Source: Verrucomicrobiota bacterium
GTDB lineage: Bacteria; Verrucomicrobiota; Verrucomicrobiia; Verrucomicrobiales; Verrucomicrobiaceae
Direction: 5' to 3'
Length of the DNA: 5,303 bases
NCBI GenBank assembly: GCA_023429545.1
Contig: JAEYUU010000295.1
Coordinates: forward strand, 1 to 5,303
In this document: positions 1 to 5,303 of the stretch, piece by piece
Layout: every line of letters begins with the position of its first letter
Position numbering within the stretch: position 1 is the stretch's first letter
Program-made: the position numbers and the translations under genes
Notes under the pieces: model-generated
What the model was told of the DNA's origin: nothing
The model's database searches: none
What the model saw: the letters and a program-made list of their open reading frames with translations, nothing else

Positions 1-2340
1 GTGTACACGGTGCCGACGCGCGCGCTGGCGAATGACAAGTTCGCCGAGTGGACGGATGCCGGCTGGAAGGTGGGCCTCGCCACCGGGGATCTCTCGGTCA
101 ATGTGCATGCCCCTGTGCTGGTGGCCACGCTGGAGACGCAGATTGAGCGGCTGCTCACCGGCGAAGGCCCTGCCCTGCTGGTGATGGATGAGTACCAGAT
201 GATCGCGGATCCCTCGCGCGGCAGCCACTATGAGGCAGCCATCGTGCTGACACCACCAGACACGCAATTGCTCCTGCTGAGCGGCAGTGTGGCGAATGCG
301 GGCGATGTGGCGGACTGGATGAAGCGCATCGGCAGACGCGTGGAGGTGGTGGCCACCCGTGAACGTCCTGTACCGCTGGACGAAGCACCGGTGGAGACGC
401 TTCCGCAACGCCGCAGTATTGAAGGCTGGTGGCCACGCCTTGCCGCCGCGGCACTGGCGGCAGACCTGGCGCCGCTGCTGATCTTTGCACCACGCCGCCG
501 CGATGCGGAAAGCATCGCCAAGAAGATTGCGGATGCCCTCCCGCCGGGCGAACCTCTGCACCTCACCGCGGAGCAGCGGGCGCTTGCTGGAAAGGAGATC
601 ACCACGCTGCTGGAGAAGCGCGTGGCATATCACCACAGCGGGCTCGCGTATGGCGTGCGTGCCGGATTGGTGGAGCCTCTGGCGAAGGCGGGACAGCTCC
701 GGGTCATCGTCAGCACCATGGGGCTCGCGGCTGGCATCAACTTCAGCGTGCGCAGCGTGCATGTGTCCTCCACCCAGTTCCACGATGGACTCACAGAGCA
801 GCAGCTCAGCGCGGATGATCTGCTGCAGATGTTTGGCCGGGCGGGACGTCGCGGACTGGATGAACGCGGCTATGTGATCACGTCACGCGACAGCCCCTCC
901 CTCATGGATGCGCGCCCTGCCACGCTGCGGCGCAGCAGCAAGCTCTCCTGGCCGCTCTTCCTCCGCGTGATGCGCCGCTCAGCACTGGATGGCCGCGAGC
1001 CTTTCGCGGCGGCACGCGAGTTTGCGCAGAAACTCTTTGCGAAGACGCCGCCGGAACTCGGGCTTGAGGAAGCCGGCCCTTTCCCGCTTGGCGGCAAGAC
1101 TGCGGAATCACTCTTCGGCTTGAAGGGCACGCGGAAGGAACGGCGCAACAGCGCGGGCGCCTGGGAGGAATGGAAGGCAAACAAGACGGCGCAGGTCTCG
1201 CTGGGAGAAGCCATGCGCTCGGTGGAGGGATTCCACGGACCGGCGCTGGCGGATCCGAAGTACCTTCAGGGCATGGCAAATGGCCTCGGCAGAGTCTTCA
1301 AGCTCACGAAGCACAACGGCACGCAGCTCTACGGAAAAGAGATGGCGCTGGGAAAGGCAGAACATCTGCCCGCAGGAGCGCCGGAAGGCTCTGCGGAGGT
1401 GAGCACGGAGACGCTTCGCATCACGCCCACGCATCACCTGCGCAAGCTGTTAAGGATTCCCCGGCACATCGAGACACTCACGATGGAAAAGGTGCGCGAT
1501 GTCGCCATTCCCAAACTGCTGCCGCATTTTGACAGTGCGAGCTTTCTCGCAGTCGTGGAAAAGGACGGGATGCTCTACGCCCAGTTCGATTTTGCACCGA
1601 CGCTGGTGGAGGCGACACAGGACGCGAGCGGCAAATGGATTGCGAATGCCGAGGTGCGCACGGTGGAGCGTGACACGGATACCGGCCTGACCGGCACCGG
1701 CCTCGAAGGTCTACTGAATGCGCGCCCCGGCACGCCCGTGCATGCATGGCGCTCACTCGGGCTCGTGGAGAGTGATGGCGCACCGACGCGACGCGGCATC
1801 ATCTTCAGCTTCTTCCAGCATGGTGAAGGACTCGCGATCGCCGCAGCGTTGGAGGATGAAAGTTACCCCATCGCGGAGTTGATCCTGCACACGGCGAATC
1901 TTCGCAGCGATGTTCATTTTGACCTGACGGATGGCGGGAGCAGCGAACGCCTCGCCGCTGTGTGCCGAGCCACGTATGGCTTCGTGAATCATCACGGCTA
2001 TCTCGAAGCCGGTTTGCCGCTGGGCTACGGCGAGGGCACAGCGGAACTGCTCGGGCTGATCGCGGGCACGTCCGCGGCCACCGTCACCAAGGCCTCAGGA
2101 GGTCCTGTGGCCCAGGGTGATCTCAGCCGCGCGTACATCGAGTGGCTCAGCCTGCTGCGGCACATCACCCGCGCCCCGGCGCATGACTGGCCGCGGTGGA
2201 CCGATTTGCAGCAAGCGGCAGGCGTGCAACTGGAGAAGCATCTCGCCGCTTCTCAGGCCACCCTGCACCCCAAGCTGCCGCCCCTCACGCCCAAGCAGAA
2301 ACACGACCGGCCACGGCATTATTTGCTGAGGGAGCGGTGA
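1..2340 (+). CDS. Ski2-like superfamily 2 RNA/DNA helicase, 5'-truncated by window edge
   Basis: ATP-dependent helicase, 779 codons visible, ending in TGA. The frame is open from base 1, so the GTG there is probably an internal Val codon; the Walker A motif must lie upstream. Visible motifs (residues counted from base 1): Ia PTRALANDK 5-13; TGD 28-30; II DEYQ 63-66; III SGSVAN 94-99 in place of SAT; IV IFAPRR 161-166; VAYHHSGL 208-215, typical of the Ski2/Brr2/Hel308 group; V STMGLAAGINF 238-248; VI QMFGRAGRRG 276-285. Motifs V and VI are canonical, which supports an active RecA-like second domain. Residues from about 300 to 779 match no domain I recognise; they lack a clear membrane segment and may form a substrate-binding module. 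The DEYQ Walker B differs from the usual DEVH/DExH of the family. Likely cytosolic, in RNA processing or DNA repair; the substrate cannot be read from sequence. Family call is firm, role is not. Confidence 0.9.
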   Translation: MYTVPTRALANDKFAEWTDAGWKVGLATGDLSVNVHAPVLVATLETQIERLLTGEGPALLVMDEYQMIADPSRGSHYEAAIVLTPPDTQLLLLSGSVANAGDVADWMKRIGRRVEVVATRERPVPLDEAPVETLPQRRSIEGWWPRLAAAALAADLAPLLIFAPRRRDAESIAKKIADALPPGEPLHLTAEQRALAGKEITTLLEKRVAYHHSGLAYGVRAGLVEPLAKAGQLRVIVSTMGLAAGINFSVRSVHVSSTQFHDGLTEQQLSADDLLQMFGRAGRRGLDERGYVITSRDSPSLMDARPATLRRSSKLSWPLFLRVMRRSALDGREPFAAAREFAQKLFAKTPPELGLEEAGPFPLGGKTAESLFGLKGTRKERRNSAGAWEEWKANKTAQVSLGEAMRSVEGFHGPALADPKYLQGMANGLGRVFKLTKHNGTQLYGKEMALGKAEHLPAGAPEGSAEVSTETLRITPTHHLRKLLRIPRHIETLTMEKVRDVAIPKLLPHFDSASFLAVVEKDGMLYAQFDFAPTLVEATQDASGKWIANAEVRTVERDTDTGLTGTGLEGLLNARPGTPVHAWRSLGLVESDGAPTRRGIIFSFFQHGEGLAIAAALEDESYPIAELILHTANLRSDVHFDLTDGGSSERLAAVCRATYGFVNHHGYLEAGLPLGYGEGTAELLGLIAGTSAATVTKASGGPVAQGDLSRAYIEWLSLLRHITRAPAHDWPRWTDLQQAAGVQLEKHLAASQATLHPKLPPLTPKQKHDRPRHYLLRER

Positions 2341-2354
2341 AGCGCATCGTCTCG

Positions 2355-2382
2355 TGGACAACCGGGCGTCCATCGCTATAGA
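2355..2382 (+). promoter_or_regulatory. Candidate sigma70-type promoter for pyrE
   Basis: TGGACA at 2355-2360 (5 of 6 to TTGACA) is followed after 16 bp by TATAGA at 2377-2382 (4 of 6 to TATAAT). Transcription would begin near 2389, giving a leader of about 49 nt before the pyrE ATG at 2438. It lies just past the helicase stop, so pyrE could be transcribed independently. Matches of this quality occur by chance, so the call is tentative. Confidence 0.35.
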
Positions 2383-2391
2383 CCATGCACG

Positions 2392-2439
2392 CACTCCCCT
2401 TTCCCTCTTAACTTATCTCTTTTCACTTCTCTCCCACAT
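2392..2439 (+). promoter_or_regulatory. G-free pyrimidine-rich leader of pyrE, no Shine-Dalgarno
   Basis: There is no G between 2392 and the G of the ATG at 2440, and only a handful of A residues; the rest is C and T. The first pyrE codons after ATG are also pyrimidine-rich (CCC TCC CTC TCC CTC), so 2392-2455 contains a single G. No purine-rich ribosome-binding sequence exists upstream of the ATG. The leader would be largely unstructured, which suits non-Shine-Dalgarno initiation. A role in sensing pyrimidine nucleotides is only speculation. Confidence 0.5.
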
Positions 2440-3019
2440 GCCCTCCCTCTCCCTCGCTGACGCCAAAGCCGCCCTCCGTGCCATCCTGCTCAAGAAGTCC
2501 GTGATGCGCGGAGACTTCACTCTGGCCAGCGGTGCGAAGAGTGACCTGTATGTGGACTGCCGCCTCACCACGCTGGATGCCGAGGGCGCGAACCTCGTGG
2601 GCCAGGTAATGCATGCGCTGCTGCGCGAAACGGAGCAGGCGCTGGGCGCGGCACCCGTGGGTGTGGGTGGCCTCACCATGGGCGCGGATCCCATCTCGCT
2701 GGCCACGGCGATGTACTCCTATCTTGCCGGTGACGCCAAGCCCATCCAGGCCTTCAGCGTGCGCAAGGAAGCCAAGGGCCACGGACGCAAGAAACTGGTG
2801 GAAGGCAACTTCAAGGAAGGCGACTCCGTGGTGGTCGTGGATGATGTCATCACCACCGGCGGCTCCACGCTGAAGGCGATTGATGCCATTGAAGCCGAAG
2901 GCGGGAAGATTGCCTTCGTGCTCGTGCTGCTGGACCGCGAAGAAGGCGGACGCGCGAATATCGAAGCGCGCGGGTACAAGGTGGCGTCGGCGTTTACGAG
3001 GGGGACGGTGCTGGGGTGA
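2438..3019 (+). CDS. pyrE: Orotate phosphoribosyltransferase
   Basis: Transfers the phosphoribosyl group of PRPP to orotate, giving orotidine 5'-monophosphate, the fifth step of de novo UMP synthesis; cytosolic, normally a homodimer. 193 residues, within the family's usual range of about 180-215. Key regions: FTLASGAKSDLYVD 27-40 (orotate/PRPP-side N-terminal motif), GGLTMGADPIS 77-87, the mobile catalytic loop RKEAKGHGRKKLVEG 109-123, and the PRPP-binding signature VVVVDDVITTGGST 131-144 with the acidic pair D135-D136. I chose ATG 2438: the in-frame GTG at 2354 would add 28 residues that look unlike the family and would sit within the candidate promoter. The gene follows the helicase by 97 bp on the same strand but has its own possible promoter, so co-transcription is uncertain. 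Composition is GC-rich. No lesion is seen and the active-site motifs are intact. Confidence 0.95.
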   Translation: MPSLSLADAKAALRAILLKKSVMRGDFTLASGAKSDLYVDCRLTTLDAEGANLVGQVMHALLRETEQALGAAPVGVGGLTMGADPISLATAMYSYLAGDAKPIQAFSVRKEAKGHGRKKLVEGNFKEGDSVVVVDDVITTGGSTLKAIDAIEAEGGKIAFVLVLLDREEGGRANIEARGYKVASAFTRGTVLG

Positions 3020-3234
3020 GGACGGTTCGGCAGCTTTGCTGATCAAGCATGAAGCGGCCCCGAATCTTTACTGAAGATGCGCACACTTTCGAGACACCTT
3101 CCTAATCCTCCAACTGTAGACGGAAAGATTCCGTTGCTGGGAAAGCTCGTTTTGACGTCGACCTTCGCAGCGCTGGGCTATTCATTATTCGTCCAGCCTT
3201 ACCCCACGACAATCACACTGGGTGCGATCGTTGT

Positions 3235-3241
3235 TTTTTTA
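3235..3241 (+). other. Slippery heptamer T TTT TTA at the frame switch
   Basis: The frame-2 codons here are TTT (3236-3238) and TTA (3239-3241), preceded by T, so the heptamer is X XXY YYZ in the correct register for tandem -1 slippage, the same sequence class as the retroviral gag-pol site. After slippage the next codon is ACC at 3241, which is the downstream reading frame. The T7 run (3234-3240) is also prone to transcriptional slippage, replication slippage or sequencing miscount. A nearby downstream stem is weak (CGCAG 3265-3269 with CTGCG 3280-3284), and no upstream Shine-Dalgarno-like stimulator is seen. Confidence 0.55.
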
Positions 3242-3246
3242 CCAGC

Positions 3247-3648
3247 TTGTCAATCATCGAAAACCGCAGAATCTCCAGGCTGCGTTGCGAACGGGCCGAC
3301 ACGATTTGTGAATTTCGACGTTCGTTCGACCTGCGGAAGGTCGACCCATGGATTGTTCGTGCGACTCATGAGGCTTTTGGTTCATGGTTCGATACCAAGC
3401 AACCCAAGTTTCCACTTCGAGCATCCGATTCAATAGAAGACGATTTGAAGATTGATTGGGAGGATGTCGATGATTTGGCCCACGCGGTGGCGCAACGCGC
3501 GGGATATGACATTTCCGACTGCGAGACCAATCCGCTCTACGGAAGGGTCAAAACGGTCAAAGATTTCGTCCTCTTTTTCACCCATCAACCGAGAACGAGG
3601 GAAGCAGGCACTCAACCACTCGGAACGAAAGCTCACAACGGCGACTGA
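3247..3648 (+). CDS. Downstream fragment of the frame-disrupted gene (soluble ACP-like domain)
   Basis: The frame-1 part alone, if read from the TTG at 3247, gives 133 residues ending at TGA 3646-3648. There is no recognisable ribosome-binding site before the TTG and no ATG or GTG start suited to the conserved region, so independent translation is doubtful; the frame stays open upstream to just after a TAA at 3103-3105. The domain has a conserved look: charged residues around DDLKIDWEDVDDL and the terminal TVKDFVLFF helix, followed by an 18-residue tail (from TREAG) that looks unrelated and may be low-constraint read-out to the first stop. An automated annotation may report only this piece. 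I regard it as the C-terminal two-thirds of the 3077-3648 gene. Confidence 0.45.
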   Translation: MSIIENRRISRLRCERADTICEFRRSFDLRKVDPWIVRATHEAFGSWFDTKQPKFPLRASDSIEDDLKIDWEDVDDLAHAVAQRAGYDISDCETNPLYGRVKTVKDFVLFFTHQPRTREAGTQPLGTKAHNGD

Positions 3649-3651
3649 AGC

Positions 3652-3672
3652 CGCGCTCCTTGGTGGAGCGTG
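3652..3672 (+). terminator. Possible stem terminator after the small membrane-protein gene
   Basis: An 8-bp stem (one G-T pair) with loop TTGGT begins 4 nt after the TGA at 3646-3648. Its position suits a transcription end or an mRNA 3' stabiliser. It lacks the T run of a standard intrinsic terminator, so the terminator reading is weak. Confidence 0.25.
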
Positions 3673-3760
3673 CGCCTCCATGACGGATTGGGGCTGGTCC
3701 CGCTCCCTGCGGGCTGACGCAGACCTATTACATGGAGCGGTTGATGCCACCGCTCAAGCC

Positions 3761-3812
3761 GTCAGGCCAGAGGCCCAACTTCCGCTGTCAGGCTGGAAGC
3801 CTAACCTCCTGC
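3761..3812 (+). repeat. Tandem pair of 26-bp imperfect repeats, each with a mini-hairpin
   Basis: Units at 3761-3786 and 3787-3812 start with GTCAGGC. Over the first 23 positions 18 match, and all five differences are transitions. Each unit holds a palindrome with a 3-nt loop: GGCC-AGA-GGCC in the first and AGGCT-GGA-AGCCT in the second. The C-G pair closing the loop in unit 1 is T-A in unit 2, a paired change that keeps the stem. Confidence 0.6.
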
Positions 3813-3826
3813 GCATGACAGCGCAG
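3809..3826 (-). terminator. Possible stem terminator after gatB
   Basis: CTGCGC and GCGCAG form a perfect 6-bp stem with a 6-nt loop, lying 9 nt beyond the gatB stop codon on the minus strand. The bases that follow on that strand are GAGG rather than T residues, so intrinsic termination is unproven. Confidence 0.25.
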
Positions 3827-3835
3827 CACCGGCAG

Positions 3836-5299
3836 CTATGCCATCTTCGCACGCAGCAGTTCGCCAAGCAGCTTCGGGTTGGCCTTGCCGCCGCTGGCTT
3901 TCATGATCTGGCCGGTCATCCAGTTGAGGACCTTGTCGTTGCCAGCCTTGAACTCCTCGACCTTGGCGGGGTTGGCGGCGATGACGTCGTCGCAGAGTTT
4001 TTCAAGAGCGCCGGTGTCGCTCACCTGTTCAAACCCCTTCTCCTTGATAACCACGGCGGCGGTTTTGCCGGTGGCAAACATCTCGGCGAAGACTTCCTTT
4101 GCCTGATTGTTGCTGATGCTGCCGCCTTCGACGGCAGCGACGAGTTCGCTCAGGGCCTGCGGGGTGATGGGTGATTGCTCAAGGGTGACGCCATTGGCAT
4201 TCAGCACGCCAAGCAGTTCGTTGATGACCCAGTTGGCGATCTTCTTTGCAGGCACCTTGGGTCCGGCGGCAGCGACGGCCTGCTCGAACCATGCGGCTAG
4301 GGATTGCTCGCTGGCGAGCACGTTCGCATCATAGGCGCTCACGGCGTAGTCCTTCACAAAGCGGTCGCATTTCTCATGCGGCAGCTCGGGCACGCGCTTC
4401 TTCGCCTCAGCGAGCAAGGGCGCAGTGCGGATGGGAAGGAGGTCGGGACAGGGGAAGTAGCGATAGTCATGCGCGTCTTCCTTCGTGCGCATGAGCTGGG
4501 TCTCACCACGGTCGTCATCCCAGCGGCGGGTGCTTTGGATGAGTTTCTCTCCACGATCCAGCGCCTCGGTCTGGCGCTCAATCTCAGCATGGATGGCGCG
4601 GCGCACGGCGCTCACGGAGTTCAGGTTCTTGAGCTCAATCTTGGCGCCGTATTCCTTCTGGCCCTCGGGACGGAGGCTGATGTTCACGTCGCAGCGCATC
4701 TGCCCCTTCTCCATGTCGGCATCGCTGACGCCGCCGTAGAGGAGAATCTGGCGCAGGCTGTTGAGGTAGGCGAATGCCTCCTCCGCGCTGTCGATGTCCG
4801 GGTCGCTCACGATTTCCATGAGCGGGGTGCCCGCGCGATTGAAGTCCAGCAAGGTGCCCGCGCCGGTGTGTGTGCTCTTGCCAACGTCCTCCTCCAGGTG
4901 GATGCGGGTGAGTTTCACCACCTTGCCCGGATTCTTGATGCTCTTCTGCGCATCCTTGGGATACGCGAAGTCATACAGCGGCACCCCACCACCAAGGCAC
5001 AGCGGCAGGTCGAACTGCGTGAGTTGGTAGTTCTTCGGCATGTCCGGGTAGAAGTAGTTCTTGCGGTCCCACTTCGAGATCTCCGGGGTGCTGCAGCCCA
5101 GCATCAGGCCGGCGAGCATGGTCTTCTCAATCGCCTCCAGATTCAGCACCGGCAGCGCCCCCGGCAGGCCCAGGCAGGTGGGGCAGGTGTGCGTATTCGG
5201 GTCCGCGCCATACTCCGCGGGGCAGGCACAGAACATTTTGCTCCGCGTGTTGATCTGCGCGTGGACTTCGAGGCCGATGGTGGTGATGTACTTGGGCAT
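3836..5299 (-). CDS. gatB: Aspartyl/glutamyl-tRNA(Asn/Gln) amidotransferase subunit B
   Basis: Complete, 487 residues, typical family length. GatB is the tRNA-binding and kinase subunit of GatCAB: it phosphorylates the side chain of Glu-tRNA(Gln) or Asp-tRNA(Asn), then ammonia from the GatA glutaminase completes Gln-tRNA or Asn-tRNA; cytosolic. Seen: GLEVHAQI 9-16; cysteines C24, C26, C39 and C42 in an FCAC...TCPTC arrangement matching the zinc-binding subtype; HLEED 134-138; signature LDFNRAGTPLMEIVSDPD 151-168; KEDAHDYRYFPCPDL 273-287; a helical C-terminal GatB/YqeY tail from about 335, ending with QIMKASGGKANPKLLGELL 464-482. Glu11, His13, Glu136 and Glu162 are the expected metal/ATP-site residues by analogy with the staphylococcal enzyme, from memory. 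Start is ATG at 5299 (complement); only four bases lie upstream, so no ribosome site can be judged. Convergent with the preceding gene; gatA and gatC are not in the window. Presence implies that at least one of Gln-tRNA or Asn-tRNA is made indirectly. Confidence 0.97.
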   Translation of the reverse strand: MPKYITTIGLEVHAQINTRSKMFCACPAEYGADPNTHTCPTCLGLPGALPVLNLEAIEKTMLAGLMLGCSTPEISKWDRKNYFYPDMPKNYQLTQFDLPLCLGGGVPLYDFAYPKDAQKSIKNPGKVVKLTRIHLEEDVGKSTHTGAGTLLDFNRAGTPLMEIVSDPDIDSAEEAFAYLNSLRQILLYGGVSDADMEKGQMRCDVNISLRPEGQKEYGAKIELKNLNSVSAVRRAIHAEIERQTEALDRGEKLIQSTRRWDDDRGETQLMRTKEDAHDYRYFPCPDLLPIRTAPLLAEAKKRVPELPHEKCDRFVKDYAVSAYDANVLASEQSLAAWFEQAVAAAGPKVPAKKIANWVINELLGVLNANGVTLEQSPITPQALSELVAAVEGGSISNNQAKEVFAEMFATGKTAAVVIKEKGFEQVSDTGALEKLCDDVIAANPAKVEEFKAGNDKVLNWMTGQIMKASGGKANPKLLGELLRAKMA

Positions 5300-5303
5300 G
5301 AAA

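Larger units (their letters stand above)
3077..3648 (+). pseudogene. Frame-disrupted gene: small two-TM protein with ACP-like C-terminal domain
   Basis: Frame 2 opens at ATG 3077 and reads sensibly to the T7 run at 3234-3240; sensible coding then continues in frame 1 to TGA 3646-3648. Joined by a -1 step the product has 190 residues: a short N-terminus, membrane segment 1 at about 20-39 (PLLGKLVLTSTFAALGYSLF region), segment 2 at about 44-61 (TTITLGAIVVFLTSLSII) that spans the junction, then a soluble domain with RSFDLRKVDPWIVRATHEAF at 82-101, DDLKIDWEDVDDL at 122-134 and NPLYGRVKTVKDFVLFF at 152-168. The last motifs resemble an acyl carrier protein or DUF1493-like helical fold, but Trp128 stands where the phosphopantetheine serine would be. 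Without a frame change frame 2 stops at 3434-3436 with a nonsense tail. It could be a decayed gene, a lost T in the assembly, or programmed frameshifting. Function unknown. Lower GC than neighbours; no clear ribosome-binding site. Confidence 0.6.
3652..3826. repeat. Intergenic cluster of six short hairpins between convergent genes
   Basis: Nearly all of the 187-bp spacer is made of small inverted repeats: CGCGCTCC/GGAGCGTG with one G-T pair (3652-3659 and 3665-3672, 5-nt loop); CCCGC/GCGGG (3699-3703, 3709-3713, 5-nt loop); GAGCGGT/ACCGCTC (3735-3741, 3749-3755, 7-nt loop); GGCC/GGCC (3765-3768, 3772-3775, 3-nt loop); AGGCT/AGCCT (3790-3794, 3798-3802, 3-nt loop); CTGCGC/GCGCAG (3809-3814, 3821-3826, 6-nt loop). 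None has a T tract. This resembles REP-like dispersed palindromic elements; I cannot test for other copies from one window. Confidence 0.6.

Noticed and set aside
1..3. GTG at base 1 as the true helicase start
   Set aside because: Starting here would omit motif I (Walker A), which the rest of the helicase core requires; the frame is open at the window edge.
2354..2437. GTG 2354 as an extended pyrE start
   Set aside because: The 28 extra residues are not pyrE-like, come from the pyrimidine leader, and overlap the candidate -35 box.
2423..3046. 207-codon minus-strand frame opposite pyrE
   Set aside because: Fully antisense to a confident pyrE; length is explained by GC-rich codon bias, and the product shows no family motif.
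3049..3105. Short frame-1 ORF from ATG 3049 ahead of the small gene
   Set aside because: Only 18 codons, ends at TAA 3103, overlaps the start of the 3077 frame, and has no ribosome site; nothing supports a leader peptide.
3326..3344. Perfect 7-bp hairpin TCGACCT/AGGTCGA as a frameshift stimulator
   Set aside because: It starts 85 nt after the slippery heptamer, while known stimulators usually sit within about 5-10 nt; it is more likely incidental within coding sequence.
3649..3835. CRISPR array or tRNA in the spacer
   Set aside because: The repeats are two adjacent imperfect units without unique spacers, and no cloverleaf with a T-loop or anticodon arm can be drawn.
3452..4174. 240-codon plus-strand reading frame overlapping the small gene, the spacer and gatB
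   Set aside because: It runs antisense through well-supported gatB, changes character at each boundary, crosses the hairpin spacer, and shows no domain.

Overview
The window holds three ordinary bacterial genes, one frame-disrupted small membrane-protein gene, and a compact intergenic block full of short hairpins. The coding DNA is GC-rich: sampled 60-base blocks are about 57-73% GC in the helicase, pyrE and gatB, but only about 45-50% in the small gene. Gene style, non-Shine-Dalgarno starts, the Ski2-like helicase with a long private C-terminus and the hairpin-rich spacer fit a Verrucomicrobiota-type genome (Prosthecobacter/Verrucomicrobium group). This placement rests on remembered family resemblance, not on a search.

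Layout. Positions 1-2340 (+) are the 3' part of a superfamily 2 helicase gene of the Ski2/Brr2 type; its Walker A region lies upstream of the window. A 97-bp gap follows, with a plausible sigma70-type promoter and an almost G-free pyrimidine leader, and then pyrE (2438-3019, +), orotate phosphoribosyltransferase of UMP synthesis. After 57 bp comes a small gene (3077-3648, +) whose two halves are in different frames. The switch falls on a T7 run that reads T TTT TTA in exactly the register of a -1 slippery heptamer. Joined, the product is a 190-residue protein with two N-terminal membrane segments and a C-terminal domain resembling a serine-less acyl-carrier-protein fold.

Positions 3649-3835 separate this gene from convergent gatB and carry at least six short perfect or near-perfect hairpins, two of them inside a tandem 26-bp imperfect repeat. 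gatB (3836-5299, -) is complete and encodes the B subunit of the tRNA-dependent amidotransferase, including four zinc-ligand cysteines.

The genes do not form an obvious pathway: RNA helicase, pyrimidine synthesis, unknown membrane protein and tRNA amidation look like neighbouring housekeeping units. No phage, insertion sequence, CRISPR array, tRNA or rRNA was seen. The most interesting points are the slippery-site frame switch and the structured spacer.
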